The notes under the pieces are model-generated. The model saw only the letters and a program-made list of their open reading frames with translations, was not told where the DNA came from and ran no database searches. Below, piece after piece: positions 1-11,510 of a stretch of DNA of 64,000 nt. Within the stretch, counting starts at the first letter, position 1. Each line of letters opens with the position of its first letter. The stretch comes from Hexactinellida sp. DTS-2022 (lineage: Eukaryota; Porifera; Hexactinellida), in contig JAPNXP010000014.1 of NCBI GenBank assembly GCA_028753945.1, forward strand, positions 2,170,001-2,234,000, written 5' to 3'. The position numbers were made by a program, and so were the translations under genes.

Positions 1-397
1 TATAAAGCGTGAGAAATTATTTTTCACTTCAGAAAGCAGTATAATAAGAGTTTATTTTGCCTCGCCCCTGAATTTTATGCTACCTATCTATTTTGATAAA
101 TAATGCGAATAATGACTAAAAATCTAAAAAATTTAACATGAATAATTACTAATTATCTATTGTAATGCAAAATAATAAAATCTACTAATTCAAGACTAAG
201 TACTAAAATAGTTCATACAATGCTCCTCGTTGTATTCTTTAGTAACTTTTTGTGACCTTATAATCAAATTGCTACTAGGTTTTTGACAATTTTACCATTT
301 TATAATAAAGCGTGAGATTTCGAAACTAAGCGTGAGAGCGGGAGATTTAAAAAAAAAGCGTGAGATTCACGCCTAAAGCGTGAGAGTTGGCAACCCT
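1..397. mobile_element. hAT-like MITE, truncated by the window edge
   Basis: The right end reads ...GTTGGCAACCCTG, the complement of a CAGGGTTGCCAAC terminus typical of hAT elements. Inside it the phrase AAGCGTGAGA recurs at about 4, 308, 331, 356 and 375. The left end lies outside the window, so no target duplication can be tested. Two other elements here (19520-20009 and 31365-32064) begin with the same CAGGGTTG but have unrelated interiors. Assignment to hAT rests on the terminus alone. Confidence 0.5.
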
Positions 398-464
398 GGT
401 GGTTAATATCAAACGTTGAGGTAGAAAGTTTTTCAGCCATTTTGATTTGTATCGATGTCAAATA

Positions 465-1616
465 CTACTTATGAATAGAAATACAGAAATTACATTTATT
501 TAAATACTTTACGCGAATGAAATTAAAACATTTGACCATTCTGCACAGGGAGCGTCTACATGGGGGATGTGGCGAGCGATAGCTCACCCAGGAGAGCGGC
601 AGGGAGACGGACAGATTTGTGTCCAGGTATTGTCCGGATAGACTTGAGCAGGTCAATAAGACACCGGCCTGTCGCAGGCAGTCCGTATTGAGCAGCATAG
701 TGGGCCGAAGCAGCTCTATCAGGTAATGGGAACGCGTCTCGTTCTCGGACACAAGGGAATCCATCTGCGAGTATTGCTCACCAAGCAGGGCGGCAGGGGG
801 CCGTATAGATTTTCATCCAGATATTGGGTGCAGAGAGGATAGTTATGAATGGGGAGTCTACGCGCTCTGGGGACGCCTGGCGGGCGGAGAAGGCCTCGGG
901 CTCCAGCCGGTCAGAGTTCCGGAAGTCTTCAATAAACCGCTTGAGGGAACTGAGACCAGCCTGCCGCAGGCAGTCTGTGTTGAGCAGCATAGCGGTTCGA
1001 AGCAGCTCCATCAGGTAGTAGGGGCGCGCCTCGTTCCTCGACACCAGAGAAACCACATACGCGCATATGAGCATGATAGGATAGGTCATAGGTCATAGGA
1101 GAACGGGGAATCCCGCGGTCCTCCGTATGAGCGCGAACCGACAGCTGGCCGCTGCGCCGCAGAGACAGCAGGCGGCTCTCCGGGGGAGTCTGCTCGTAGC
1201 CGGGAGGCAGGGCCGGCAGCAGCAGATCCTCCCGAGCCGAACCCGCCCTGGTTAGCAATTTTTGGAGAGAGAACATCTGAAGTTAGGTCTCCTTGGAAAC
1301 TATAATCCAACAATGACCTGTTGAGGGGTGTGACGTTCTGATTAGATAGTGAAAAAGTTAGGCCCACTCAATTCGTATCTGATGGGTGAGGCCTGGGGCA
1401 TAGGAAGATTGTCAAGGTCCTCTGGACGCAGTACAGCTTTTTTTGGGTTCCTGAATAGCACTTTCTGATCAGTAAAGTTATACTGAAAATTGTGAATGAT
1501 TCCCCTCAATTTCACGTTCTTTTTGGAGAGATCTGATATGATATGATCTTTCTCTTTCAAGGCGAGACTCATTCTTTCAAATTGCAATTGCATATTCAGC
1601 TGATGTTCTTCGCTAG
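465..1616 (-). pseudogene. GC-rich exon-like fragment of an unidentified gene, frame-broken, with an internal duplication
   Basis: I do not recognise this protein. The region is conspicuously GC-rich compared with the surrounding AT-rich DNA. The upstream part (about 1616-1342) has heptad-like charged sequence (segment DLSKKNVKLRGIIHNFQ) after a good acceptor with CTAAC branch-like motifs ending CTAG at about 1617. The frame then shifts by one base near 1368 (GGG against GG) and again at a 7-bp tandem repeat (CTATGAC) near 1085-1097. Two similar blocks, about 1060-955 and 770-655, both encode ELLR..MLLNTDCLRQAG preceded by SLVS.NE.R, so an internal segment has been duplicated. A third frame change lies near 780. 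It could be a spliced gene whose introns I misread, a pseudogene, or a gene fragment captured by a transposon. Confidence 0.4.
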
Positions 1617-1827
1617 TTAGCCGTTAGCATTGTTCCTTTTAGGTGTGGAAGACTGCGGAGGGAAAGAAAAAGAAGGCACATAGGCCTGGTCGAATGTCGA
1701 GAGTGAACTTAGTAGACGGAGGATTCCGTGTCAGCAAAAAATTAAAAAAAGCTGATAGTTAGCATCTAGTGTTGCATAAATTACCAATTTACGGACAGGA
1801 CCAAACGACCTGAACAGGACTGGGACC

Positions 1828-2210
1828 GGTGTAAGCGCGCTTTGGGACCCCAGCGTTTTAGGCCCCAGAATTATCGAAACCTGCTACATGTATAATCTAA
1901 AATATTTCGGGGCTATGTCCCCTTACCCATGCCCTGGGTACTCTACTAATCCAGAGAATAAATAGGCACCTTCTCACCTAAATAGGTATGAAGTCATGCT
2001 AAGGCCCGTTTATCTAAACAATGTGTGATATAAATTCATTTTGTAATATAAATCGGTGTAAGCGCGTTTTAGGTATCCAGCGATTTAGGGATCCCCGTTC
2101 CTATATCGCTAGCGTTTTAGAGACTCAGAGGGCCTAAAACGCTAGCGTTTTAGGGAAGGGGTCACGGGGATCCCTAAATCGCCGGATACCCAAAAACGCG
2201 CTTACACCGG
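1828..2210. repeat. Foldback element with CCGGTGTAAGCGCG termini
   Basis: CCGGTGTAAGCGCG at about 1828 is matched in reverse at the right end (CGCGCTTACACCGG, ending 2210). A second inward copy at 2054 forms a hairpin with the right end: CGATTTAGGGATCCCCGT at about 2081 pairs with ACGGGGATCCCTAAATCG at about 2164. There is no coding sequence. I saw no clear target duplication, so the superfamily is unassigned. Confidence 0.55.
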
Positions 2211-2360
2211 CCTAAAAAGCATGACGTAAGAGGGGGGAATGCAATTTTAAGAGAACTTTTATGTAATGTTTGAAGGGGGAGGGAGTTGAAATGGAATCAA
2301 TTAGAAGTGCAGCTATATTCTGCTTTTGCGATTAGTATAAACAAAATTTTTGAGTGCTGT

Positions 2361-2909
2361 TGCATGGGAAATGCACCCCCGACGTGGGAAATGGACCCCC
2401 GGGCCCCTAATAAGTGACCATGGATATGTTCAGGGGGTCCATTTCCCACGGGGGTCCATTTCCCAAACGTATGCGTGGGATTTGGACCCCCTTGATATGA
2501 AAATACATTAGTCATATCCTGTTATGAAAATGTATTAGTCATATCCTGTATGAAATACAAATATCACCTGTTAATTTAGAACGGAATTTGTTGACTTTTA
2601 ATACATTCTAATTGAGCACAAAATTTGGTGCGTCTTCCTTTGCCTAATTGTTACTGCATATTTACCAATTAGGATTGTCGTTTTTTGAGTATAGTTTTTT
2701 TTTTTAGTATACTTCGAATCGCCTATGGCCTTACATCTCCCTCGGGAGATGTAGGCGATTCGACAACATCTCCCATAATAAGTATACTCAAAAAACGACA
2801 ATCACGCATACGTTTGGGAAATGGACCCCCGTGGGAAATGGACCCCCTGAACATATCCATGGTCACTTTTAAGGGGGGTCCATTTCCCACGGGAGTCCAT
2901 TTCCCATGC
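2361..2909. repeat. Foldback element with GGGAAATGGACCCCC arms
   Basis: The arms at about 2361-2488 and 2803-2909 are reverse complements. Each contains several copies of GGGAAATGGACCCCC or its complement, plus CCATGGTCACTT-like and CACGCATACG segments. The interior holds a second hairpin (2673-2802). The apparent small ORFs across it are by-products of the inverted repeats. Superfamily unknown. Confidence 0.6.
2673..2802. repeat. Nested hairpin inside the 2361-2909 foldback
   Basis: GATTGTCGTTTTTTGAGTAT at about 2673 pairs with ATACTCAAAAAACGACAATC ending at 2802. Inside is a second stem, CGAATCGCCTA...TAGGCGATTCG, closing on ACATCTCCC...GGGAGATGT. This may be a separate small element inserted in the larger foldback, or its tip. 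Confidence 0.55.
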
Positions 2910-3109
2910 AAGTGCTTCGTTTTCAAAATTATAAATTTAGTGCAGTTACCTTGACAAAAACGTGTATTGTGGAATACTAGTTGTATTGTGGTGTATTGTG
3001 AAATAAATAGAAAAATTACAAAATATTCCAATACTTTTGTATCCATTCCAAGTAAATTTGTCCTTTCAGAGAATAGTGTCAATTGTTTCGATGATTTATA
3101 TTGGCTATT

Positions 3110-4350
3110 CAAAAAGAATTGATCGAAATGGTATTCGATATATAGTAAGTTTCCTAACTACAAGAATATGTTGAATTATATATGAACCATAATGTTTATA
3201 TATAGTTTGGAATATTTATACTATATTTCAAGGTTATACTTAGTAGTTGTGGTTCACTAAGAAAGTTAGATGAGATTCGAACCATGGATATATGAATAAA
3301 CGAATATTTTTGGTTATCTTTATTAGTTATTTGATAGTTTAAATAAATATGCATATATACATATGATGAGACTTGAATTTAATTGTTCTGAAGTTAATTT
3401 TATCAGTATATCCATTTTTCCAATTTCCCGAATCACGAAAAATTTATTACTTCCTGACCCCTTAAAGGTGAAATTTTTCGATTTTTTTCAGATTCGTATT
3501 CTTGACATATTTTCGGACTTCCATCTATTATATATTGGCGTTTAAAATATTTCTTCGTTTTTCAACGAAATTCAAAAAGTGGGCCCTTAACTGTAGACTG
3601 CCTAACTGATACACGTTGTGTCAGGTGGAGAACAGGTAGATCAAATTATCCAAATTTCGTGAAAATTCGGATTTAGACATTGTTTTGTACTCGATCGATT
3701 TTATTCAAAAAATCAGAAATTATTATGATGACGTAGCATAATCGTGTCCAGCTCCACTTGCTTGCCACTTCCTTTCGTATTTTCGAAATGTTAAAATTAC
3801 ACCGTGGAAATACCCGTAAGAAGATATTAGACTAAATATTAACTATTTAGGATATTTGATTTGGCTAATATAGAGTTGGGATATTATAACTCAAATATAT
3901 GTATTTTTTCGTAATCCATGGTTGATCATAAACAAATTTGCTGATTTTTTTAAAATGATGTAACTTTCGTTTACTGAGGAGGATTTGTTCAAATTTTGAG
4001 ATATGATGACTAACAAGAAAGTAGTTATTGTTCAAATTTAGAAACAAACGATAACTTGCATGTCAACGGCGTTAAAACTATTGAAAGATAATGTATGTGT
4101 CATCACTTTTTGTCAAAATCCTTGAGAAAATCTTTTTAAAAATTCTAGTAAGTTGATTTATTATTGTGCTCTGGTTGGATTTCAAATATCTAGGTTCTAA
4201 ATATTAAATACAAAGAACTACAGGGTTTTCTATTTCCTGAAAATCTCTCCGGCAGTCTACGGTTAAGTTTGTATGTTGATTTTACAAAATCGACATTTTG
4301 GAAGTAGAATTTGTAAAATCGACTATTTGACAAAATCGACATAACATATA
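3110..4350. other. AT-rich intergenic DNA, no feature recognised
   Basis: I see only short AT-rich open frames with low-complexity translations and no domain-like signal. I found no terminal inverted repeats or tandem arrays here. Confidence 0.5.
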
Positions 4351-4352
4351 TA

Positions 4353-4734
4353 CAGTCAACTCCCGTTATAACCAAGTCGTATAGAACGAACAACGAAGTA
4401 CCTACTTATAACGAAGTCATCCAATGGTCCTGAAATCCTTCTATCTTATTACATTAATAAAACTTCGAGTACAACGAAAAGGATATAACAAAATTCCGCT
4501 TATAACGAGGTCAATTAAATCCCATATAGCCTCTAAGCTATTGAATTTACTCCGGTTATAACGAATTTTGCTTATAACGAACTCCGGTTATAACGAAATC
4601 CGTTTATAATAAACTCCGGTTACATCGAAATTAAACTTGTAATGAACTCTTTTAGATCGAACTCCGTACCGAACTCCGCTTATAACGAAATGAAACTATG
4701 GTCCCGAGCACTTCGTTATAACGGGAGTTTACTG
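4353..4734. mobile_element. pogo-type MITE, CAGTCAACTCCCGTTATAAC ends, TA duplication
   Basis: The left end CAGTCAACTCCCGTTATAAC follows TA. The right end GTTATAACGGGAGTTTACTG precedes TA. The interior is made of repeated ATAACGAA phrases. CAGT...ACTG ends with a TA target duplication are the rule for pogo/Tigger-type elements and their MITEs. There is no coding sequence. A related element lies at 24731-24963. Confidence 0.8.
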
Positions 4735-5176
4735 TATGACACATTTTCAATTTGAACTTGTAACCATAAATATATTGGAAACTTTGCAAGTTTCAATTAA
4801 GGTACTAAATATTAAGTGATATAATTTCATAACTATTGTCTCTATTGCCTATTTGTGTGAAGCTCTAATAAATTTTGTGATATGTGGAACAATGTTGCAT
4901 TCAAAGAATAACTATTATTACACTGTGAAATAATATGAAGTGATAAATCCATCAGAGCCTAAAAGAACGAGCCCCGGGATGTAAAATATATGTTAAACAA
5001 TATAAGAAATGCGCCATCAATTAATGTTGTGCGCCGGTTGTGCGCCCCCAGTTCAAAACCTCTTGCTACGCCCCTGTTTGCCTTCCGTTAATTCTTTGGT
5101 GAAGTTTCATTATGAAGTCTGCTAGCTGCTGGTCTCAATGAGGCGCATGCATTTGTCCGAATTTTGAGGGATATTC

Positions 5177-5325
5177 TGATTGATTTTTGTAAGTTCTGCA
5201 CATGTCCGAACTGATTTTTGTAAGTTTTGCACATGTCCGAATTGATTTTTGTAAGTTCTGCACATGTCCGAATTGATTTTTGTAAGTTCTGCACATGTCC
5301 GAATTAATTTTTGTAAGTTAAATAT
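5177..5325 (-). repeat. 31-bp satellite, short block in reverse orientation
   Basis: About five copies of the complement of the 31-bp unit AACTTACAAAAATCAATTCG + GACATGTGCAG found at 6718-7200. The two blocks face opposite ways and are separated by about 1.4 kb. Confidence 0.85.
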
Positions 5326-5410
5326 CGAATTCACCTTACTAGAGTGGTTCTCAAACTGTGGTACGCGGAGGTACCTCATTTGACGTAAATAAATCAAAAT
5401 TTAAATATAA

Positions 5411-5921
5411 CTAGCGCGCTTCGCTTACTAGGTCGCTTCGCGGCAGAACACAACCACACACCAACCGCTTCGCGGTTGATGTGTGGTTTATACACCTCTA
5501 ACATTGATTATAAAGCGCAAATAGGCCTAAATAGTCAAATTTAACAATGTGAAATTTTGGTGATTAGGTCATCATGCGATAATGAGTTAGCATATTGGCG
5601 ATCTGGTGTGACCAACGTGTCCCCATCATTAATGTGCATGTTCAATTAAATTTTCAGATTTTTACTCTTCGAGGGCGCGAATTATATACGATTAAGTCAA
5701 TTTTCAGGGTTCTCGAAATGTGACAATGACGTCATAACTTTTCGAGGTGTGAGAAATTTTGTGTGGAAACCTCAACTTGTTGGCGGGTGCCAAAAGTTAC
5801 CCTATATGCCAAAATCCCATTTGGAAACCGTCCACTTTCTTCAATCAACTCGTAACATACAAACAAATATATATATATATACACATATACACACACCCAG
5901 CCTTGTGTTTTAATAGTATAA
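5411..5921 (-). mobile_element. Helitron-like non-autonomous element
   Basis: On the minus strand the element starts near TATACTATTAAAACACAAGG (about 5921). It ends GCGAAGCGCGCTAG followed by T (5411), just after a strong hairpin ACCAACCGCTTCGCGGTTG. An AT-rich 5' end of this type, a GC-rich 3' hairpin and a terminal CTAG-T without terminal inverted repeats are Helitron hallmarks. The sister copy is 20604-21119, and the two arms of 11511-12576 share its body. It has no Rep/helicase coding. Confidence 0.6.
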
Positions 5922-6717
5922 GTACATTCTCACTGATTAGGACTGTAGGTAACCATGGCGATGTAGGCCAACATATTTACGTACATCAGTGTATTTAACC
6001 TAAATATCGGTCATACAGTAGAAAACGGTTTTTCTAACCAATTATTTTCAGGTAACTATTGTTAGACTAAACCGATAGTTAGCATACCTGCCAACTGTAC
6101 ATTGACTATAACCATTTTGGCTGTTCTGTACAGGCGTCCAGGGATTTTAGTTGGGTCAAAATTACTGATTGTGAGTGAAGTAATTAATAAATGCAAAATG
6201 TCTACACCCTCAAAATGTAGCATTATGTTGTATAAATTAACAGTTCCAATTGAAGCTTACAAGGATTCTCTGTACAATCTATATAATTCAATGTTTTCTC
6301 CTTCAGAAAGTTATTTGAATTATGTCAACATAAATAATTATAAATTTAAATAACATGATAGTATATCTTGCTATGCATTCTGCATTAACCACATGAATGG
6401 AATGACTTGGTTAGTGTAATTTATCCTAGCATTAATGTGCAAAGATTCCCTAGATAAGTGAGCGAGAAAAAAATCTGAGGATTTCCAGGGATTTTGGTAC
6501 AGGGGAAGATTGGAGGAATATGACTCAAATATGTTGGAATGAGAACTATTTATGAACTCAAATTCACCTTGTCATATAAGTGTTTCACCACAACATCTAC
6601 GCACGAGTATTTACTAATAACACCATTTCTTGCTGTTGTTGATTTTTGGTATACATTTCAATGTATTCCGTTCTTGATTTTTGGTACACAATTCAATGTA
6701 TTCAAGATAGTTTCAAT

Positions 6718-7200
6718 ATATTATTCGGACATGTGCAGAACTTACAAAATCAATTCGGACATGTGCAGAACTTACAAAAATCAATTCGGACATGTGCAGA
6801 ACTTACAAAAATCAATTCGGACATGTGCAGAACTTACAAAAATCTATTCGGACATTTGCAGAACTTACAAAAATCAATTCGGATATGTGCAGAACTTACA
6901 AAAATCTATTCGGACATGTGCAGTACTTACAAAAATCTATTCGGACATGTGCAGAACTTACAAAAATCAGTTCGGACATGTGCAGAACTTACAAAAATCA
7001 ATTCGGATATGTGCAGAACTTACAAAAATCTATTCGGACATGTGCAGTACTTACAAAAATCTATTCGGACATGTGCAGAACTTACAAAAATCAGTTCGGA
7101 CATGTGCAGAACTTACAAAAATCAATTCGGACATGTGCAGAACTTACAAAAATCAATTCGGACATGTGCAGAACTTACAAAAATCAATTCGGACATGTAA
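6718..7200 (+). repeat. 31-bp satellite array, about 15 copies
   Basis: Head-to-tail copies of AACTTACAAAAATCAATTCG + GACATGTGCAG with scattered substitutions (CAATTCGG or CTATTCGG; ACATGTGC or ATATGTGC). The unit is not a multiple of three and contains no stop in any plus-strand frame, so three long overlapping ORFs run through it, each a 31-residue repeat. They are a consequence of the array, not evidence of a gene. Confidence 0.92.
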
Positions 7201-7961
7201 CAAATTCGGACATGTGCAGCTCCCCCGTCTCAATTTCATTTCGTTAGACAATATATTCTTTTTTCACGATCCTCATCCAGTTTTCGACAATTGCATTTCA
7301 GCATCTACAATTTATTTGACATTATGGTAATATTCTGGTGAGTACACACCCTGTCCATAAGGGACAAATTGGCATATAATCTGGTAAATTGCGATAAAAG
7401 AACGTAATATTTTCATCGAAACAATTGATTTCGCGTATTTATTTTCTATTTGAGTAATAAAATCTGACATCTCTTGCAAGTAGAACTATCTCCCAAATCG
7501 TTAGAAAGTTCCTCGTCTAAATCTTCAAGGTAATCGAAATCGATATCTACTTGATCTTTCTCGTAATCAATAATGCTTTCAAGATATAATCTTTAACTCG
7601 GATAAATTTCCTCGCAAGAACAGAAATGCAAATGGCTTTAACAATTTGAGAAATTTCTTCAAATGAGTTACAATCAAGCATCCGAGCCATTACAAAAAGT
7701 AGTATATTTTGAGTTTATTTTCATCAAACAATAAAAGTATGCATAAATCTATGCATATTATGTGCAGAGCATAAATGTATTATTGTACTAGGACATCTAA
7801 TATGATCTTCAGTTGTACTTATTTGCCAACCACTATCAAGGTAACTCTCAAGGTTTTCTTGGTTAAAGCTCTGACATATGATATGTAAAATTTCCCAACT
7901 GAAGTCGATTTCTATGTGAGTGGGTAAAATTATTTACTGGATAAACACACACAGTCACACA

Positions 7962-8509
7962 CCGGAATGAAAGGTTCACGAACGAATTTATTGAACTTGA
8001 ACTGAACGCAGGGCTTTTAAAGGATTCACGGTGAACGAACTGAACGAACGCCAACGGTTTCCGAACGGCAATTGAACGAACTGAATTAAACGAATTGAAC
8101 GGATTGAACGAACTGAACTGAACGAACTAAACTAAATAAAGATAAAGTATAAATATAGATCCATTAAATATAATAGGTGACTGCAAAAGTGCTAATTCCG
8201 GACATCCCTAGTGGACTCATGTCTCAGCTTAGATTCTAGCTTCTTAACCTGAACTTAATAACAGCTTGGAGGATACGGAATAGTTCGACCCACTCACGGA
8301 ACACTGAACGAACTGAACTAAACGAATTGAACAAACTGAACGAACTTAATTGAACGAATTGAACGAACGTAGGTTAGCACGTGAACGAACTGAACGAACG
8401 CTGGCGGAGCTGAAGTTAGGAGGTGAACTTGAACGAACTGAACGTGCGTCAATTTGAGATGAACTGAATTGCGTGTATTCAGTCCGTTCGTGAACTTTTC
8501 ATTCCCTGA
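7962..8509. mobile_element. hAT-like MITE built of GAACGAACT repeats
   Basis: The left end CCGGAATGAAAGGTTCACGAACG and the right-end complement CAGGGAATGAAAAGTTCACG form terminal inverted repeats. The interior is largely GAACGAACTGAAC-type repeats. Flanks are CA-rich (GTCACACA on the left, ACACACAC on the right), so an 8-bp duplication is possible but not diagnostic. hAT is inferred from the CAGGG-type end. Confidence 0.55.
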
Positions 8510-8569
8510 CACACACTCATACACATCCAGAACAATTGGTTTCCAAATTTTCGAGACCGGCATGGGAGC

Positions 8570-9120
8570 TTAAATCGCGAGATATATATTAATGTAAAGG
8601 TATAGGAAAAGATTTCAAATTTTCGCGCTCCTAATTCATACTTTCCAGAAATCATACTCCAAAGGAACGTCTCGCTCTCCTAGATAATTCCTTGATGGTA
8701 ACTACTTTGAGTAGAAGAACATTTCGCTTTCAGGTTTCATCAAATTGCGAAAGGATTAATACTTTGCCTACCTTACTCCATTAAATTAACAAGGAAACTG
8801 GACTTTTCAATATAAACCACTATTGGTACTGTCCCATAAGTACCTTCATTAAGCCAGCGTCGGCATATGCAAGAAGTTGTTCTATCATGGGTATCATTTG
8901 ATATCAATTTAAGCATATAATTGTTTTTCTTTTCTGCAAGTCTTAAAAAGCTGTAAAATATAATCGAGTCGGTATCGTAGCCCTTTAATTTAAGTAAGTT
9001 TGGCCAAGAAGTTCCTCGTCTCAGCAGAAATTTCTCTTTTAACTAAGATGAGCTAAATTATTGTTATTATAAGAATAAAGATTCTATATAAAATGCTTGA
9101 AGTTGGAATACAAGGGCGAG
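8570..9120. other. Non-coding; contains a dispersed repeat also at 33590-33720
   Basis: The stretch at about 8590-8700 (ATTAATGTAAAGGTATAGG, then CATACTCCAAAGGAACGTCTC and GATAATTCCTTG) resembles 33600-33725. Fragments with GCGCTCCTGGATAAACCCTG also occur near 10520 and a variant near 56890-56935. No gene is seen. Confidence 0.45.
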
Positions 9121-9179
9121 ACGATAAATAAGGTAATGTTGATGACAAGGCGTCGCTCCCAGGTTTAATACCACCCTTT

Positions 9180-10115
9180 GAACGGGATCAAAATTATTAT
9201 TATTATTTTACAGACGCCAAATACATGCGCGTTGGTTCGTGCCATCCTTCTTTCAAGCACCAATCCTTCCATAGTGTGCTCGTCCATGACACAGACTTTA
9301 GCTCCGGTATCCAAAAGAGCACGAGTTAGCACCCCTTCGATTTACACGGAAATAGTAGCAGAACCTTCATCCCTTCTCTGTTCATAGTCCATGCAATATA
9401 CATTTTTATCTCCTTATAGGGTGTTCTTATAGAGTTGAATGTTCCGTACTGTCTTTCATTGTGTTCTATGTCGCGATCACTGTTATATTTCCTTGCCACA
9501 CAGGTTCTCCACCCATGTCCAACTTCCCACAAGTATAGCATTTGAACTTTGGTTTCCCACACCTAGTACCAGGGTGTACCGTCAAACTACGTGATTATAG
9601 TGAAGAGCGTACCCTCCATACGTCTTCGCCTTTTGTTAATTCCCCTTCGTCGGAACTAGTATTATGAGGCTTGATAGGCGCCGCCTCAGGAACGCTAAAT
9701 CCTATCGTACCAGATTTACGCGCACCGTAATCTAGGCTCAGACCATTTAAGTAACCCAGCCTGAATAAGAGTCACAAATCCCTCAGACTAATGCGACACA
9801 TACCGAGCGATTGCTATTGTTGCCCGCTTTGCTTGCTTCTTTAACTGGTCAAAAAATACTTCCACCCGGATTTGCATCTTACGAATTTGCGTCGCTGCTT
9901 CAAATTAGTCGATTGGTTGATCGAGACTAGCACATAGCAACTCGAAGGCGTCTTCTAGGGTAGTTTCTTTGATAGTTTGTAACACGATGGATTGTTCATA
10001 TTCACTCCGGTGCACAAGGGAGGATAATATTTGAATCACTAAGTTTTCGCTTGAATTCGCTACGAGAGAACTCGTCGCCGCAATGAAGAGGGGCTTCCAG
10101 TCTTCAATTCTGTCC
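9180..10115 (-). pseudogene. Decayed LTR-retrotransposon gag-protease fragment
   Basis: Read on the minus strand. The upstream part (about 10115-9730) gives gag-like helical sequence (DRIEDWKPLFIAATSSL; then VFFDQLKKQAKRA) interrupted by stops. Around 9560-9490 is a broken CCHC zinc knuckle (CYTCG, then VGHGWRTC in another frame). Around 9350-9200 is a retropepsin-like segment with the active-site motif LLDTGAKVCVMDE. The order gag, knuckle, protease fits a Gypsy-type element. No reverse transcriptase or LTRs are visible nearby, and an unrelated MITE starts at 10135. Several frameshifts and stops make it a relic. Confidence 0.65.
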
Positions 10116-10134
10116 TTCAGTCAGTGGGGGAATA

Positions 10135-10323
10135 CAGTAGAGCCTCTGAACAACGGACACCTTGGGACCGGAACCGTTGTCCGTTATTTAGAGGTTGTCC
10201 GCTATTTAGAGGTGCTTTTCTACTAGACATATATGCTAAATAAATAAATCCGTGCCACGGGGGTTGTCCGTTATTTAGAGGTTCTCCGCTATTTGGAGTG
10301 TCCGTTATGGAGAGGATCCACTG
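10135..10323. mobile_element. pogo-type MITE, CAGTAGAGCCTCTGAAC end, TA duplication
   Basis: It begins CAGTAGAGCCTCTGAACAAC after TA and ends GGATCCACTG before TA. The interior repeats TTGTCCG(T/C)TATTTAGAGG. A close second copy lies at 44723-44909. Non-coding. Confidence 0.8.
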
Positions 10324-10329
10324 TAAATA

Positions 10330-11089
10330 TATTGAGTGATGTTGCATTTAGCATCAGGGTATTATACAGGAGTAGAATTGAACACTCCTAACTGTCCTAA
10401 GGTCACTGAAGTATGAATTGTGTACGCCTAAAAGGTTAGTTTTGTATTACTCTATGGGGACTTTCGGCAATTTTCGCGCTCCTAAACGCAAACATATCCA
10501 AATTTATACGCCTCTAGGCGTATGGCGCGCTCCTGGATAAACCCTGTTTAGCATGTGTCACTAATTTGGTATTATGTGACGAAATTGTAGATACAAAGTA
10601 TAATAAGAGTCTAGAGATAGAATATAGAATACCAAATTAAGAGAAGCAATACACTAACCACAATAACAACTTGTGTGGTATATCTAATTTATACTAGATA
10701 CTAAGACTAACTATTGTGTAATCTACCCAAACTAAACTATGGATTATATATCCGTGACAATATATGTTACGGTCAAAACCCGAAACCAGTCAATACCCGT
10801 ATTGACCAGTAGCATGGTTGTAACGGGCATTAATTGAACTAGTCGATGTCGGTATTGATTACGCGACTGGTCAATATGCTTAAGGTTAGTTCTGGGCGAT
10901 TTGTTGTAATCAATAAAATACAAATTTTCGGTTTATTAACAATCTTTTAATATTCACCCATGGTTATTGTTCGTAGATCTTGAACATGGAGAAGATTTCG
11001 TAAAAGTTCAGTCCCAAGGAATATAAGGATTAATATACTCATGTAAAGGGGATATATGTTTACTGAATGTAATTATAATGTGTGTTATG
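10330..11089. other. No gene seen; AT-rich with a small repeat fragment
   Basis: A fragment of a dispersed repeat (CGCGCTCCTGGATAAACCCTG near 10530) is present. GTCAATACCCGTATTGAC near 10790 and a partial inverted match GTATTGATTACGCGACTGGTC near 10850 suggest a small foldback. I see nothing else. Confidence 0.4.
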
Positions 11090-11502
11090 TAGGGCTGAAA
11101 CGAATATTCGAAATGTAACGAACGAACCTTTTTCTAAACGAACGAATATTCGAATATTCGTTCGTTTGGATGACTAAGCATTAAATCAATTTCAAGAGAC
11201 AAAATACATTGGAAAATAGGTTTTTGGTAATGTTAGAATGGTATAATAATAGTCACAAAGTGTATTATACACAAGTTGACTAATAATCAGCTAGTTTAAG
11301 TGGGAATATATATTTACAATATTTCTCAGCTATACAAAAGTCTTGATGTTGCCCAAAATTAGTTAACGAATATCCGTTTCAATCTAATATTCGTCCAAAC
11401 GAATATTCGTTTCGTAACGAATATTCGTTTGCAAACGAACGAATATTCGTTCAATCATTTCGAACGAATATTCGAATATTCGGTATATTCGTTTCAGCCC
11501 TA
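11090..11502. mobile_element. hAT-like MITE, TAGGGCTGAAACG termini
   Basis: It starts TAGGGCTGAAACGAATATTC and ends CGTTTCAGCCCTA. Subterminal regions are rich in CGAATATTCG palindromes. TAGGG ends are shared with 42966-43440 and 52669-53159, which have perfect 8-bp duplications. I do not see a matching duplication here, perhaps because the next element (11511) abuts it. Confidence 0.65.
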
Positions 11503-11510
11503 ATTATAAC

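Noticed and set aside
5177..7200. The two 31-bp satellite blocks as terminal inverted repeats of one transposon
   Set aside because: Copy numbers differ widely, no duplication or defined ends flank them, and the interval holds an independent Helitron-like copy.
6539..7330. 263-residue open frame
   Set aside because: It is translation of the 31-bp satellite; the other plus-strand frames are equally open and the peptide merely cycles the same words.
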